From Rhyacichthys aspro (taxonomy: Eukaryota; Chordata; Actinopteri; Gobiiformes; Rhyacichthyidae), in the NCBI GenBank assembly GCA_036850595.1, contig CM072158.1, positions 9,811,422 through 9,875,421 of the forward strand: DNA of 64,000 nucleotides. The letters run 5' to 3'. The stretch's first letter is position 1. Every line of letters begins with the position of its first letter. This document shows positions 39,691-51,180 of this stretch, one piece after another. A model generated the notes under the pieces. It searched no databases, had not been told where the DNA came from, and saw nothing but the letters and a program-made list of their open reading frames with translations. Made by a program: the position numbers and the translations under genes.

Positions 39691-42600
39691 AATGTAATGT
39701 TTACACATAGGTTACATTTACACAGTACCTGCTCCACCCTCAAGCCTTCTTTTGTGATTCAAATGGAGTTTCTTTCTTTTAAAAACTCTCTTTGATCTTA
39801 ATCTGAATGTTGACACCTTTATGACAGTGTTGTGTGCAGTGTAACAGCAGGAAACTGACCAAGCACACTTTGTAAATCCTCTGGAGGACACATAACTGTA
39901 GCTGTAAAACAATTACAACAGATCTAATAAAGTACACAAAACAGAGCTGTCATGTACTTTAAGGGCTATAGACGAATTATGAAACGGGACGTCACCTCAT
40001 TTGAAGCTCGGGATGCAGCTCCATTGAATAATGGACTCAGTATGAATAAGTGCTGTTTTATTGATTGGTTCATATTGTTTAGACCCCCCCCACCCCTGAA
40101 ACTGTGTGTCATGACTACACTCAACACATCCAACTGCACAGATCTCCCCAAAATTATCTTGAGCCGTCTATTTTTTTATTAAATGTGTTTATAAATTGGG
40201 CATAACTAAGATAAAATAAAAACTAATTGTTTAATTGTGTGAAAGATCTTAGATTTGATTCTGGGAACAGAGTTGTGCGTGTGGAGGAGTGATCTCTATT
40301 TTATATCTAAAAGCTTTTCAGACAAAAGAGAATGAATTAATATTTCATTTAAAATGTCACATGCTGCTGTTGAAATGTTGCTGAGAGACTTTTTTGACTT
40401 GAGCAGAACTAAAACCTTCCCTAATTCCCCACTGGTCTGTGCAGCATGTTTCAGACTTCACCACCACATCACCCTCTCAGGTTTTGTGCTTCTAGAAGAG
40501 GCCTCAGCCTCAGACTTGGCTCAGATCCAGGCATGTGCTTGTCTCCCACTCCACCCTTCACTCTCTATTTAATCTCTCGCTGGTTCCTGTCTGCCATCTC
40601 CAAAACTACACTGTGATACACCCATCATCAGCTCTCATTTCATCTCCTGTGTATTTGGTCTCTGAGCATTTAAACACATTTAATCACATACTTTTATGTG
40701 CCATCATTTCCTGAGGTTGTAACACACACCCCCCGCCCCCGTCCTGTGGCCACCTGAAACACTACCTGCACCACTTCCTGATCCTACCATCAATCATATC
40801 CACTCCACATCTCTCACTGGCCTCAAGCCCTTACTCCCCATTTCATGGATCACGGCTCCCTGCATACTTCCATGTACTGCTGCTTGTATATGTGTATGTG
40901 CATTTGCATGAATGATGAGGCGAAGGGGAACTTGATCTCTGCTTCGTTCTCCTTGAAGGGATGTGAATAGCAGTCAGGTGAACACACCTGGAGCCCCGAG
41001 GCACCAAGTATACTCTGCATTTCATTCCAAGTCCATAATGGCCCTCTTTAAGCCCTGCAGTTAAGGGCCATAGGTCTTTGGTGTGTCTTTTGCACGGTTC
41101 TGAAGTGTTGACAATGGCACATTACAGAGACAAATTGAAGACTGAAACACATCTTTAGGCAATGTAGACAAAACACTGAAGGACACTTTAGACAGAGCGT
41201 TTTTGACACAAAAAAATTGCGAAGTGCAGCAGAAAATAGTGAGCTGTCAAACATGAAAATTAAAAGTTGAAGCTGAACTGACTTTTATTCCCAGTGGTAC
41301 ATCACCTTTGTAATGCATTTTCAATTAAAGAAAGATGCTGTTTTCCCCCATCGCCTGAGCTCAGATACTGTATATGGTGGTCAGGTGGTCTCATCAGCCT
41401 ACTATATAAACGTAGAGAAATTTTTAGCATTGGCGCTAGGGGAGCAGACAGGGGTTAAGTGGTTGCACTGAGTTGGTTTACCCAGCAAGCCCTGATTTAG
41501 TCTGTGGTGAAGGGTAAAGCTATCATTAGGAGCTCGCCAGGCTCACCACGACTGCACTCTGGTGGAGAGGAGCAGCCCGTGTGGTGCAAGACTGTTGGGA
41601 CATGTCTTACCGGCCTGTGTCCTGGATTTCATTTTGGTCGAGCAAGTTGGATATACGATAAATTATTATTATATGGATATCATGATGTGCTTTTTATTCC
41701 TGTAATTTGATGTTACCATATTACACACTTCTAGTACTCAAGAAGAGTACAGTGTAAAGTTCTTTTTTGATCTAATGTCCAGTAACAAATGTTCTTGCAT
41801 TAATCAGTTAAACAGATTTATATGCAGTGGGAAATGTTTTTCTTGTACCTGAGGAAAACTGTTTGATCACCTGTTTAGCATATTGTAATGAAAGGATCTG
41901 ACGTCTGACATCTGGCTTTATTATCATGGATTTTGATGCATGAGAATGTTCAGTGCAGGACTTTGACATGCTTCAATATAAGGGGGTCTGCTCCCATTTG
42001 AGTACGGGGCTGGTTGGTCCATATTGAATCAATGGTGGTGGAAAATCTGGCCAGGAATGTGTTTTATCCACTGGCTACATCTGCTCATACACTGAAACGG
42101 AGCATTAAACATACATTTATATTGTATTGCACGTGAAAGATACAGTACAATGTTTGTTGCAGTACCATAACTGTCCACCAGGTTAAACTAAATTAAACTG
42201 AATGCCTCCTAATCCTTTAAAACTAACACCTTTATGGAATATTTAAGACTCAATCTGAATAAATACTTGATATGACAGTGTAATGAGCATATGTGTTTGC
42301 TGCTATCACATTTCACACCTACTTTCACACATTTCAGTGATGTTCCTTTGGGGAAAGATGATTTTTAGACGCAGTATATAAATGTGCTTAAGCAGACATT
42401 GATTTGAGAGACCTCTGAAGACAAAAAGTGAAATAAAACAGAAAGCAAAAACAGATTGCATTTTGTCATTGGAGGCAGTAAAACATAATTGACACTGACT
42501 TGTCCCTTTCATTTAAAGTCAGTCTATTTATAGCCAGAGCCACTTGTGGTTTCACAATTAGGGGAGTGGATTGTATAGTAGTCGCACATGTAATTAGCTG

Positions 42601-45600
42601 CGTGAGAGTGTGTGCTCTGAACTAGATGGAAAGAGGTGGTGGGTTGTTTCCTGGCCCTTAGTACCTCTCCGCCTTTTGTCTTGCATTTTAAGAGGGGGTT
42701 CAACCTCATTGTCGACAATAAACACAACAAAAGGAACCTACTGTGGCCGCCACACACAAAACCTTTAACGTAATTTGAATTTAAATAGAAGTGTACAGTA
42801 TTGTGTGCTGGTGAGTAAAGTGCATCATCCATTAGCGACGAGATCCTCAGGCCTCCTCTAAAAACCCTTTGCTCTGCTTCACAGACTCACTCTCCCTTTT
42901 TCGGCTTTGTTAGAGGATGACAGACCAACAATGAGAAAATTATTGGGATTCTTAATCAGGGTTTTTTTCCTCCACACTTTGCCAAGTTAATATTAGCTTG
43001 CATTAAATAATTCATGGCAGATAGGCTTTTTGGAAATGAACCATATCCAATGTCTACAAATTTGCTTGAACAAAAACCATGCATAGTGGTTATAATTTAT
43101 AACTGGTGCCATGTAGATAGAAGTAGGTAACAAATGGATCAATACTTAAACAAATGGGACAAATGGTTTGAAGTCCACCTCCAAACCTTTTAAGAAAACA
43201 CAGTGTTGTAAATGAGTGTTTGACTCATTATGTCTAAAATCAATGGGTCTGCGCCAAAATGTGTAGCAGCAAACCTCTGTTCTGCATCAGTCGAGGTACA
43301 GATCCATTTTTAATGCCAAACCGGAAAACTCTGTACATTGATCTCCAGCTTGGTGCCAAATGTTTTTACTTAGAAACTAATACACTTTTTCCTTTTCACA
43401 CGTCCAGCATGTTTGCAGTTTGAGGGCAAATGTTCTACATCAGCAGAGATTACACAGCTGTCTCTGAGTAGGACTGAAACAGAGCAGTACCAGACAAAAA
43501 ATGAAAACAGATTTACAATTCATGAGGGTTGTATTTCAAAGGACAAATGCACCTAATAATATCAACACTAGAAGAAAAGACAACAGATTTTGATAATTTG
43601 TCCAAATATCTATAACATGTGTAGAGGCTTAAAGCTTTTCTGCAGGAAGCACAGCTGTGGAAAGTGACCAAAAATCCATTTTATTATCTTGTCAAAGCAC
43701 AGGAGAAATATAACAACAACCAAAAGTGTGCAGTCAGTAGATTATGATCCACGTTGTGCTGCAATATGTGCTTGATGATCCTGGGACAGTTGAAACTGAG
43801 GGTCTGGCACTTTAAATGGATCATGTTTCAAGTTTATTTCCAGTTCCTTTGTGCAGCAAGTGTTTAGTGGGGCGGACTTGGCTCAGGGAGAAAAGAAAAG
43901 GAAGATTTCACACAGAGCAAAGGACAAATGTACACATACTAACACACACTGGCCAAAGCTAAGACAAAGTGCATGCACTTCAAACAAATGGGACTTCATC
44001 AGTGTACATCAGTAATAGGTTCAGGCTGTCCCAACAGTTCTAATCACTTCCAGAGGGGCACACATCGCTGTCTCTCACTGTGATGTTTTTGAACCTCTTT
44101 TTACTCAAAGATACTGCAAGTATTTTAGCTTTTTGCTGTTTCTACTGATCAAATAGAAGACTTAATGTACAATATCAGTGAACCCAACATAGCAGCAGCT
44201 TTGTTCTTGTATTTTGGCTTCATCACAACAATTAATAAATAATCCTTAAAGCCTCATAAGACAAAAAATGTGCCTGACCATGTACTCTGAGGTTATTTTA
44301 TTTGCAAAGGCATCTTGCACAAAAAACTGAACGTGTCTAATTGAAATAGAATCATGTTAAATAAAAACAAAAACATAACTGGTTTTCTGGGTGTTTGGGA
44401 CATACCTTTTAAATACAAGTAAAACCTATAGCAGAGAGAACGCAAGCAAGACCCACAGAAGTTGAGTAGTGGGTGGAGTTTATAATCAAGCAATAGGTAC
44501 ATTAAGAATAGTAATATATAGCTCAATTTAACCTTTTTAAGCCACACTGTGCAACATTTATCCATGAAATTCACAAGCTCATGATTATAGGAACATTTAG
44601 ATACAATGCAATAAATGAAGAGAATAACCCCCTCTTTATAGACCCTCTTACCCGGGCTGAAATGATATTGCACCATGTAACTCTGAGTGATGGGGCATGT
44701 TACTATATAGCAGAAAACATATCATGACAAATGAACACATATTTCCACACATATATTCACATATAATAGATATATTCAAGATGCATACAGAGACGTGCCA
44801 GTCCCGTCTGTGTGTGCAGAGCTGCTGCAGAAAGAAGTTCCATCGTGTTACTTTAAAATGACACATTTGTCTTCCTTTGTACTTGCATTGCAGCAATAGC
44901 TTCAAACTTCAAACGTCACACATCTACTTCGTGCAGTGTAAGTGTAAGTGTATTATCTATTCATAGAGATACTGCCAAACAGTAACATTTAACAAAGGGT
45001 TACATTTGTACTACCTGAAATGTAAAGGGCAGGAAGGCATTTTCCATTTGAAATAACAGGTGAAGCATATTCCTGAGTGACAAGGACTCAACCTGAGTAT
45101 GTGTCATGTAAGGCATGCAAGTCAGATTAACAGGGGTTATGTTCAGACACTGCAAAGCATCTGAATTGTTGCACACAGCTGCCTCTGTGATTTGGGGCCG
45201 TGTTGCCTTAAATAGAAATATTTAATCGAAGGTTAGTCTGGTGAAGCCAACATGTCCTTTTTATGTCCAAAATAAACACATTATTTTTTGTTCCTACAAA
45301 GGTTAATGTAGTGTGAAAACCCACACTGAATGACTGTATTTAGAATCAAATGAAGCTGAAAATACCCAGGTGCTGTGTGGACACACAAAACATGCCATGG
45401 CTCAGGTCAGTGCAAGCTGCTACAAAGAATGTGATTGTGTTTGTGCACCTGTGGGAAAGCTTTTTGTGCTTTTTGAGTGCTGTGTGTTCTTAATTTTACA
45501 GAAATGGAATAATGAAAAGCGGTTTCACTTTTATCTTCTTTTTTTCAAACCAGACTCAAAAGAGGAATGGTAAGTTTTTTGATCAACTGCAAAGGCTCTT

Positions 45601-48600
45601 TAAGTCTGTACACTAACAACACAAAATGAATGCATTGTTTTTGCAAATGTGATTAGTTTAGTTTAGTGTGATTAGGTACATTTGTGCAGCTCATCCTATT
45701 AATGTGGGGAGCTCTGGACGTAATCCTGTTAAGACAAACAGGTTGAGAGGAAGTCATTCAAACAATAGTTCAGTTCTTAAAAATAGGAAAAATAACCCTA
45801 GTTACAGTAGTTAGTCAGTCTGTCCTTACGGGTTACATTTTGTTTTGGTGTTTTCAAATATGGGTTGATTAAAAAGTGCTGAGATTAATCATAACCAATT
45901 CTGACCTGATATTTTTGTCTTTGCAGAAAACAAGGATAAATGGATGGATGTGTCTTCTGCCACGAATGGACAGATTTCTGAGTGAGAGGGAGCATGTGTG
46001 GTGACAGTTGGTCCCATCATGTGACACCCCTTTGGCAGACCAGTGGGATCTGGGCGTGCTGGTTGGCTGCTTGTCACTGCCATGTCACGCCTGATTGGAC
46101 AGCAGTCAACGGCGCAGCCACACCCCTCTGTGGTTAGGCTAATCGCTACATAGCAGGTCCATAAAAAAAGCCGACAGCGGCGTGTGAGTGAAACAGTGCC
46201 AGTTCTGGTCTGCAGTGGAAAGTTCGCTATCTGCACAAACACGACAATGTAGCTCCTAAACCTTTATTTCCTGTTGTCACTTGCATTCTCCCTGTCCTCC
46301 CCATTAACACACACACACAGTACTGACACAACCCCGTTTGTGGGAACTAATCTGTAACACACATTCCCCGTGATCATTTTGGTCAGTTCCCAATGACCTT
46401 ACACCACAAACATCTGACAAATGACACACTCCCATGATATAATCCTAATGCAGTTTACGAGTCATTACCGGGCTTCACATCTGCGCGCTGTTCCAGCCGA
46501 CACACAATTTGTGGTTACAGCCTCATTGCCTCAGAGCTCAAAACACACAACAGTTCCTGACAGTAAATTATTACTTATACCTCGCCGAGTGGAAACTGTG
46601 GCGAGAAGAGAGACGTTCTGGACTGAGGCAGATTTCATTCATGGGGCTTTGTGACAACTTGGCAGTGAGGGTTATTGTAATCCGCTCAGTCAGTGGGCTG
46701 TGGTCAAAGGTGATGTACCACTGGGAATAAATGGAGAAGACACTCTCTTGTCTGAGCTTGTTTTAGAGTTTGTCTCAATCATCTTTAATGAATGAAGACT
46801 TTTATTCTTACATCTGCAAAACATACTTGAGGAAGGTCAGATTTTGCACGTGTGCCGTTCATCCAAACACGTTTCTTAACACTTAAAAGATGAAATGTAA
46901 TCAGGCTGGTTGTAAATACGCACATTAAAAGACAATCAGGAGCTATTTTCCCAAGCACTGACACAGTATATTTGGGTAATCACTAAAGCAGAGCTCTAAA
47001 ACCCAAGCTCTGCCTACTAAATTTGCATCACTATTCATCTGAAGCCAGAACATGAATAAACTGAAGCATTTAAACAGATATAAGCTTGAGAAGTCAGTTT
47101 CAAAGGTAGAATTTCAGGTACCACAAGCCTTAGACTAAATTTGTCGTGACAGTGAGAGTTCCCGACCATCTTTCTCCATCACAACTCCTTCTTTATCTCT
47201 TCCACTTCCCCTTCTTCCGTCCATTATATAGACCGAGCAGAGCTGATCCAACACTCTCTGACATACTGAGCTTATCTGGCTCGTGAAATGGGCCACAATG
47301 CACCAATGATGTGGTCAGACGAGCTGGCTATGCACAGTCAGACGGAGACGAGAGAGAGAATAGAGGAAGCCTATTTCCTGAGAGGAATATTGATCTGATC
47401 ATCTCCTTCCTTCCTCAGACAGACCTTGGAGGAAGAGCGACAAAGACAGGAGAGAGGATAGCAGCTGAAGAAGTGGAGGAGACAGAAATGAAGACACAGA
47501 TAAGGGGATGGATGGCGCCGTGGCACAATTTTCTCTGCCAGGCTGACAGTTTGGTGTACACAGGAAACAGATGAATAATATATCCACACAATCTCTCAAG
47601 TGGTGTGGCTCCCAAGCACTCCATTATGACCACAAGTGTGCTAGCTGCAGCTAAGCACTTTAGTCTCCGAGCCTTGAAATGCTCCATCTAAAACACAACC
47701 CCCTTGCTCCAGTTCGTTGCCATCAATCACCAGCTTTTAAGCCTTAGTAAAACGCCACAACTGATAAAAACACTCACCGAAGTACACCTTAATTGATGCA
47801 TTCGAGTCCATCCTTCATATCGCTGTGCTGCACCGGTGTTGCAATCTAAGCTCATCAGGAGGAAATGAAAAAAAACTCACAGGTCCATGTTCGGTCCAGT
47901 GAGAGCAACCCCAAAAATATTCTGCCCCTTTAATAGATCGTATTACAGCACACAAGCCACTCTCATTTATTGAAGAACATAAATCATGTGAATGGAAGTT
48001 TGACCATCAACAAAAACAAGTGAACCATCTTGTTTGATAGTAAACTGCACCAGGGATGGGCTTGTTTAGATTTTGGATTTATTATTGGCTGCAATTAGTA
48101 GTACTCACCATTTGCAAAACACTGTCTTTTGTACAAATACTGTATTAAACTGTTCATGTTTATTGGCATTCATTCCAAGTAAGTAAATTAAAACAAGTTG
48201 CACAAGGAACTAAAGGAATAGTTGAGTCTAGGCTCTGTGCCTGCGGTTTTTCAGAGTTTTTTTTGATTGACAACCCAACTTTAGTCACTCTATAAGCTAT
48301 ATTGGAAAAACCACAGCCACCATTTAAGAAATATCATTCAATACAATTATTTGCCACTGTTTAGTTGAGTTATACATACCCGCAAGTGCAAAATACAAGA
48401 AAGCCTCATGTCCATGTATCAAAAATACACTGTTAATGTAAAACACAAACACTATACTGATTGTAGATACACTGATTTTCTTTTCCCAAGACCCCTTCAA
48501 AATGTGCCCCAGGCCTGGATAATTACAGCCTACAGTCTACTAGTCCTCTCCGATATCACCCTCGGCCCAAGGCAGCCTGCCTCAGAACCTGTCCTCCTGC

Positions 48601-49289
48601 CGCCATTGGCATGCACACTGCTAACCTGTAAACAATTCATGAGGGCTCTTTCCATATTTCATGGGGTGCAAATGGATGTTTCGTGTCACGACAGAAAGAA
48701 AAGGGAGAGACAAAGCTGTAAGGATCAAGAGAGAGGCTCATGACAAAAGCCAAGGCAAAGAAAGATGATGCAGGTAAAACTGAAACAAGAGAAAGGGAAG
48801 ATGTTATGGAAGAGAAGGAACTGTGATGAGATATATGCTTAAACAGTCACATTTACATAAGAGTATAATTACAAAAATATATAGAGTTGAATGGAATACA
48901 AGAATCATACAAGATTTACAGAAAGTAACAAGAACTATCACTTTTTCCTCAAGGCTATTCCAAAATCCATCTTTAAACCTGAGCCTTTACACACAGTTCT
49001 CTGCAGTCAGTCTTTATGCAATACTTTAAATATGCTTCAAATTCACTTCATTATGTAGAAACACAGTTAATTATTTCTTCACAGCTTACATTCAGTCTCT
49101 CCACAATTAACTTCCACCTCTCTTCATTCACACACCGGCCTATCCTTGACTGTATGCAAAGCTTCTTTGTTGCAACGGACTCGCTGACACTTAAGAGACA
49201 GGGAAAGCTGGAAACAAAGACTAAATGGAGGAATACTGAAATAAAGAGACAGAAAGGAGAGGGAGACAGTCACACAATCAGCGGGCTCG
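39691..49289. other. Intergenic DNA, no gene recognised
   Basis: The longest plain stretch. It has octamers at 40902-40909 and 47021-47028, C-runs near 40085 and 40730, a CTCF-like core near 41557, a dispersed-repeat fragment at 44683-44697, a promoter-like patch at 46070-46190 and a CA tract near 46306-46319. Frames reach 127 codons (44293-44676, minus strand) but are rich in F, L, Y, K and C as AT-rich noise is, with no domain. Confidence 0.65.
46070..46190 (+). promoter_or_regulatory. Promoter-like motif arrangement
   Basis: An inverted CCAAT box (ATTGG 46094-46098), a CACCC box (CCACACCC, 46118-46125) and an ATAAAAAAG TATA-like word (46161-46169) occur in order with promoter-like spacing, in a GC-richer patch. 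No recognisable exon or long ATG frame follows, so it may be a non-coding promoter, an enhancer or coincidence. Confidence 0.25.
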
Positions 49290-50640
49290 GCTAATGAATG
49301 TACGGCAGCGGGTGGCGGCTCCTCCGCGGGGAGCTGCCCTCATAACCGACAGGGCCTGGCTGGGTGTAGTAATTGAAAGTAATGATAATTAATATCATTG
49401 GCATAATCACCATTGGTTATTACAGAGAGGATGTTTATGGCTTCCTCTGAAAGGCAGAAATAAGGCAGAGTCAGTTCAAAAGAAGGAAATCTCATTAACC
49501 TTTTAGCTATCATAATCAGGTTTAATACTTGTGAAGGAGAAAAAATGGTGTTTTGAAGTCATAGCTGTGTGATTATTAGCATAGATTAAAAAAAATAATA
49601 ACATGAATTCATATTGCGGTGCTTTTCTCCTCCGTTGAACTGAGAATTGATGTTAAATCTGAAAATTGGGTTTGATGTCAAGGATAACAAGTTGGGATTA
49701 GCACTCAGGAGACTCCTAGCATCGACGGAATATGCATTTTCAAATAGAGCCAGCCTTTACATCTTGACACACGCAGCATTTGAGAGGCAAATTATGGCAG
49801 TCAAATACGGATAGAGATAAGCAGTGGACTATGACCAGGAACAAAGTAGCTTCTAAATTTATTGTGTGTGGTGTCGGCTTTACTTTTGCCATCTGAGTCT
49901 CTGTGGATTCAACGAGGGAATGTCAAGCTCCTGCAGAATACGCATATCATGAATATATTCCATTTCTTTGAGTCAGAAACGTTATTATCAAGGGAAACAT
50001 AAGCGTAGATTAGAAGAAACTGGGAATGTTACTTGTGTTTCTCTGTTTTGCTCATCATTTTCCTGTTGTAACCTACACTTCCTTTAGTCCAAATACAACT
50101 CCAGCCTATTAGAGGAAAGGAAAGGACATATGTAGCTAAATTACACTGTGCACTCAGGGGATATGCAAATATGCAGGACCTCCCGTGTGACTTACCTTCT
50201 ATTTTTTATCATGCAAAATCTGGTCTGATAAGCTGTGAATGAAAATTGAAGGGATAAATTGTAGGTCATTGGTGTGAGCGGGTTTTATTTAGTTTTTTCC
50301 CTCACAGAGATCCTTGTTACTTCTTGCCAATGCCAAAGTATTCATTTAATTGCTCTGATATCAGATCTATTACCCTAAAATTGTCATTATATGATGTTTC
50401 CACGCTAATGAGTTTTAAAGTACAAGATTAAACGTCTCGTTGCGCTGTGGTTGCATTTTCAATGAGAATGTAAAAGCCTTACTTATCTTTATAATTTGCC
50501 GAGCTGTAAAGGTTGGGTGGCATGTGTGGCTCATTCTTATGGTAATATTGTCAGAGCTTCTTTAAATAATTAGATATCGACAGGTATTGAATTGGGATAA
50601 ATGGGAACCTCACAAGTAGCTTCTGTCACTAAGTCCTAGT
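49290..50640. promoter_or_regulatory. Large candidate conserved non-coding block
   Basis: About 1.3 kb of nearly repeat-free, high-complexity DNA. A TAAT-rich cluster at 49368-49430 includes a perfect 7-bp-arm dyad (49381-49399). An octamer lies at 50163-50170, and many homeodomain-type words extend through 50640. No credible frame spans it. Of all the blocks this is the longest with enhancer-like texture, about 7 kb upstream of the jarid2 promoter. Confidence 0.42.
49381..49399. promoter_or_regulatory. Homeodomain-type dyad (7-bp arms, 5-nt centre)
   Basis: AATGATA and TATCATT are exact reverse complements around ATTAA, making a 19-bp AT-only/GATA-containing dyad. ATTGG boxes and further ATTA cores follow within 35 bp. 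Confidence 0.5.
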
Positions 50641-50649
50641 TTTTCTTTT

Positions 50650-51180
50650 TACGGCGTCTATTTTCAACATCTCTATCCCTCTCTGCAAAGCCCGTGTCTG
50701 TCTTTCATTCTGGCTCGTTTCTCTTGCACGCTCACACCCTCTCTTCTTTTTCTCTGGCTGTCGGACCACCCAGACAGTCGCTGCTGGGCGCTCCAGCTGT
50801 TCCCCTGCTGCGGCTGGAGTTTGTGTTACTTTGTTTCCGCGTGGCTAGGACTAAGGCCGCCTGGCTGCATATCGTCCTCGGTTTTTTCCCCCGTGCTCGT
50901 TTTCCTCGGGGAGAGACGGCTTTTGTGTCCAGTGCAGGTGTCTCTGAGGCTGAAAAGGGGTTACTGAGGCTGGGATCCCCACGGTCAGGAGGAGGATGGC
51001 TATTCAAAGTGGGATCCCCACCTGTGGCAGGTCCTGACCCACATGAGTCAGCCAGTCGCTCCTGGGCTAAAGGAGCTTTGTGGGTGAATGCTTTTACTCG
51101 CTGTGTGGCTGTATACACACAGAGACCTGGCACTGCTGCTGTTCCTCTAATACTCGTCCAAGCTGCGACTTAAAAACACT
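50650..51180. other. GC-rich island with the longest frame in the window
   Basis: This patch is richer in G+C and CpG than its surroundings and carries the longest open frame of the window, 159 codons on the + strand (50694-51173) starting at GTG, with a 133-codon frame on the opposite strand. The translation has no recognised domain. A 12-bp word, TGGGATCCCCAC, is repeated at 50971-50982 and 51010-51021. It could be a CpG-rich enhancer, an alternative upstream promoter of jarid2 or a lineage-specific exon. The GTG start and opposing frame argue for non-coding GC-rich DNA. Confidence 0.35.

Noticed and set aside
44293..44905. Overlapping minus-strand frames of 127 and 85 codons
   Set aside because: The F/L/Y/C/K-rich composition is typical of translated AT-rich DNA; no domain, splice signal or start context supports a gene.
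50694..51173. 159-codon + strand frame as a real gene
   Set aside because: It starts at GTG, is mirrored by a 133-codon antisense frame, lies in GC-rich DNA where stops are rarer and has no recognisable domain. Kept only as a finding.
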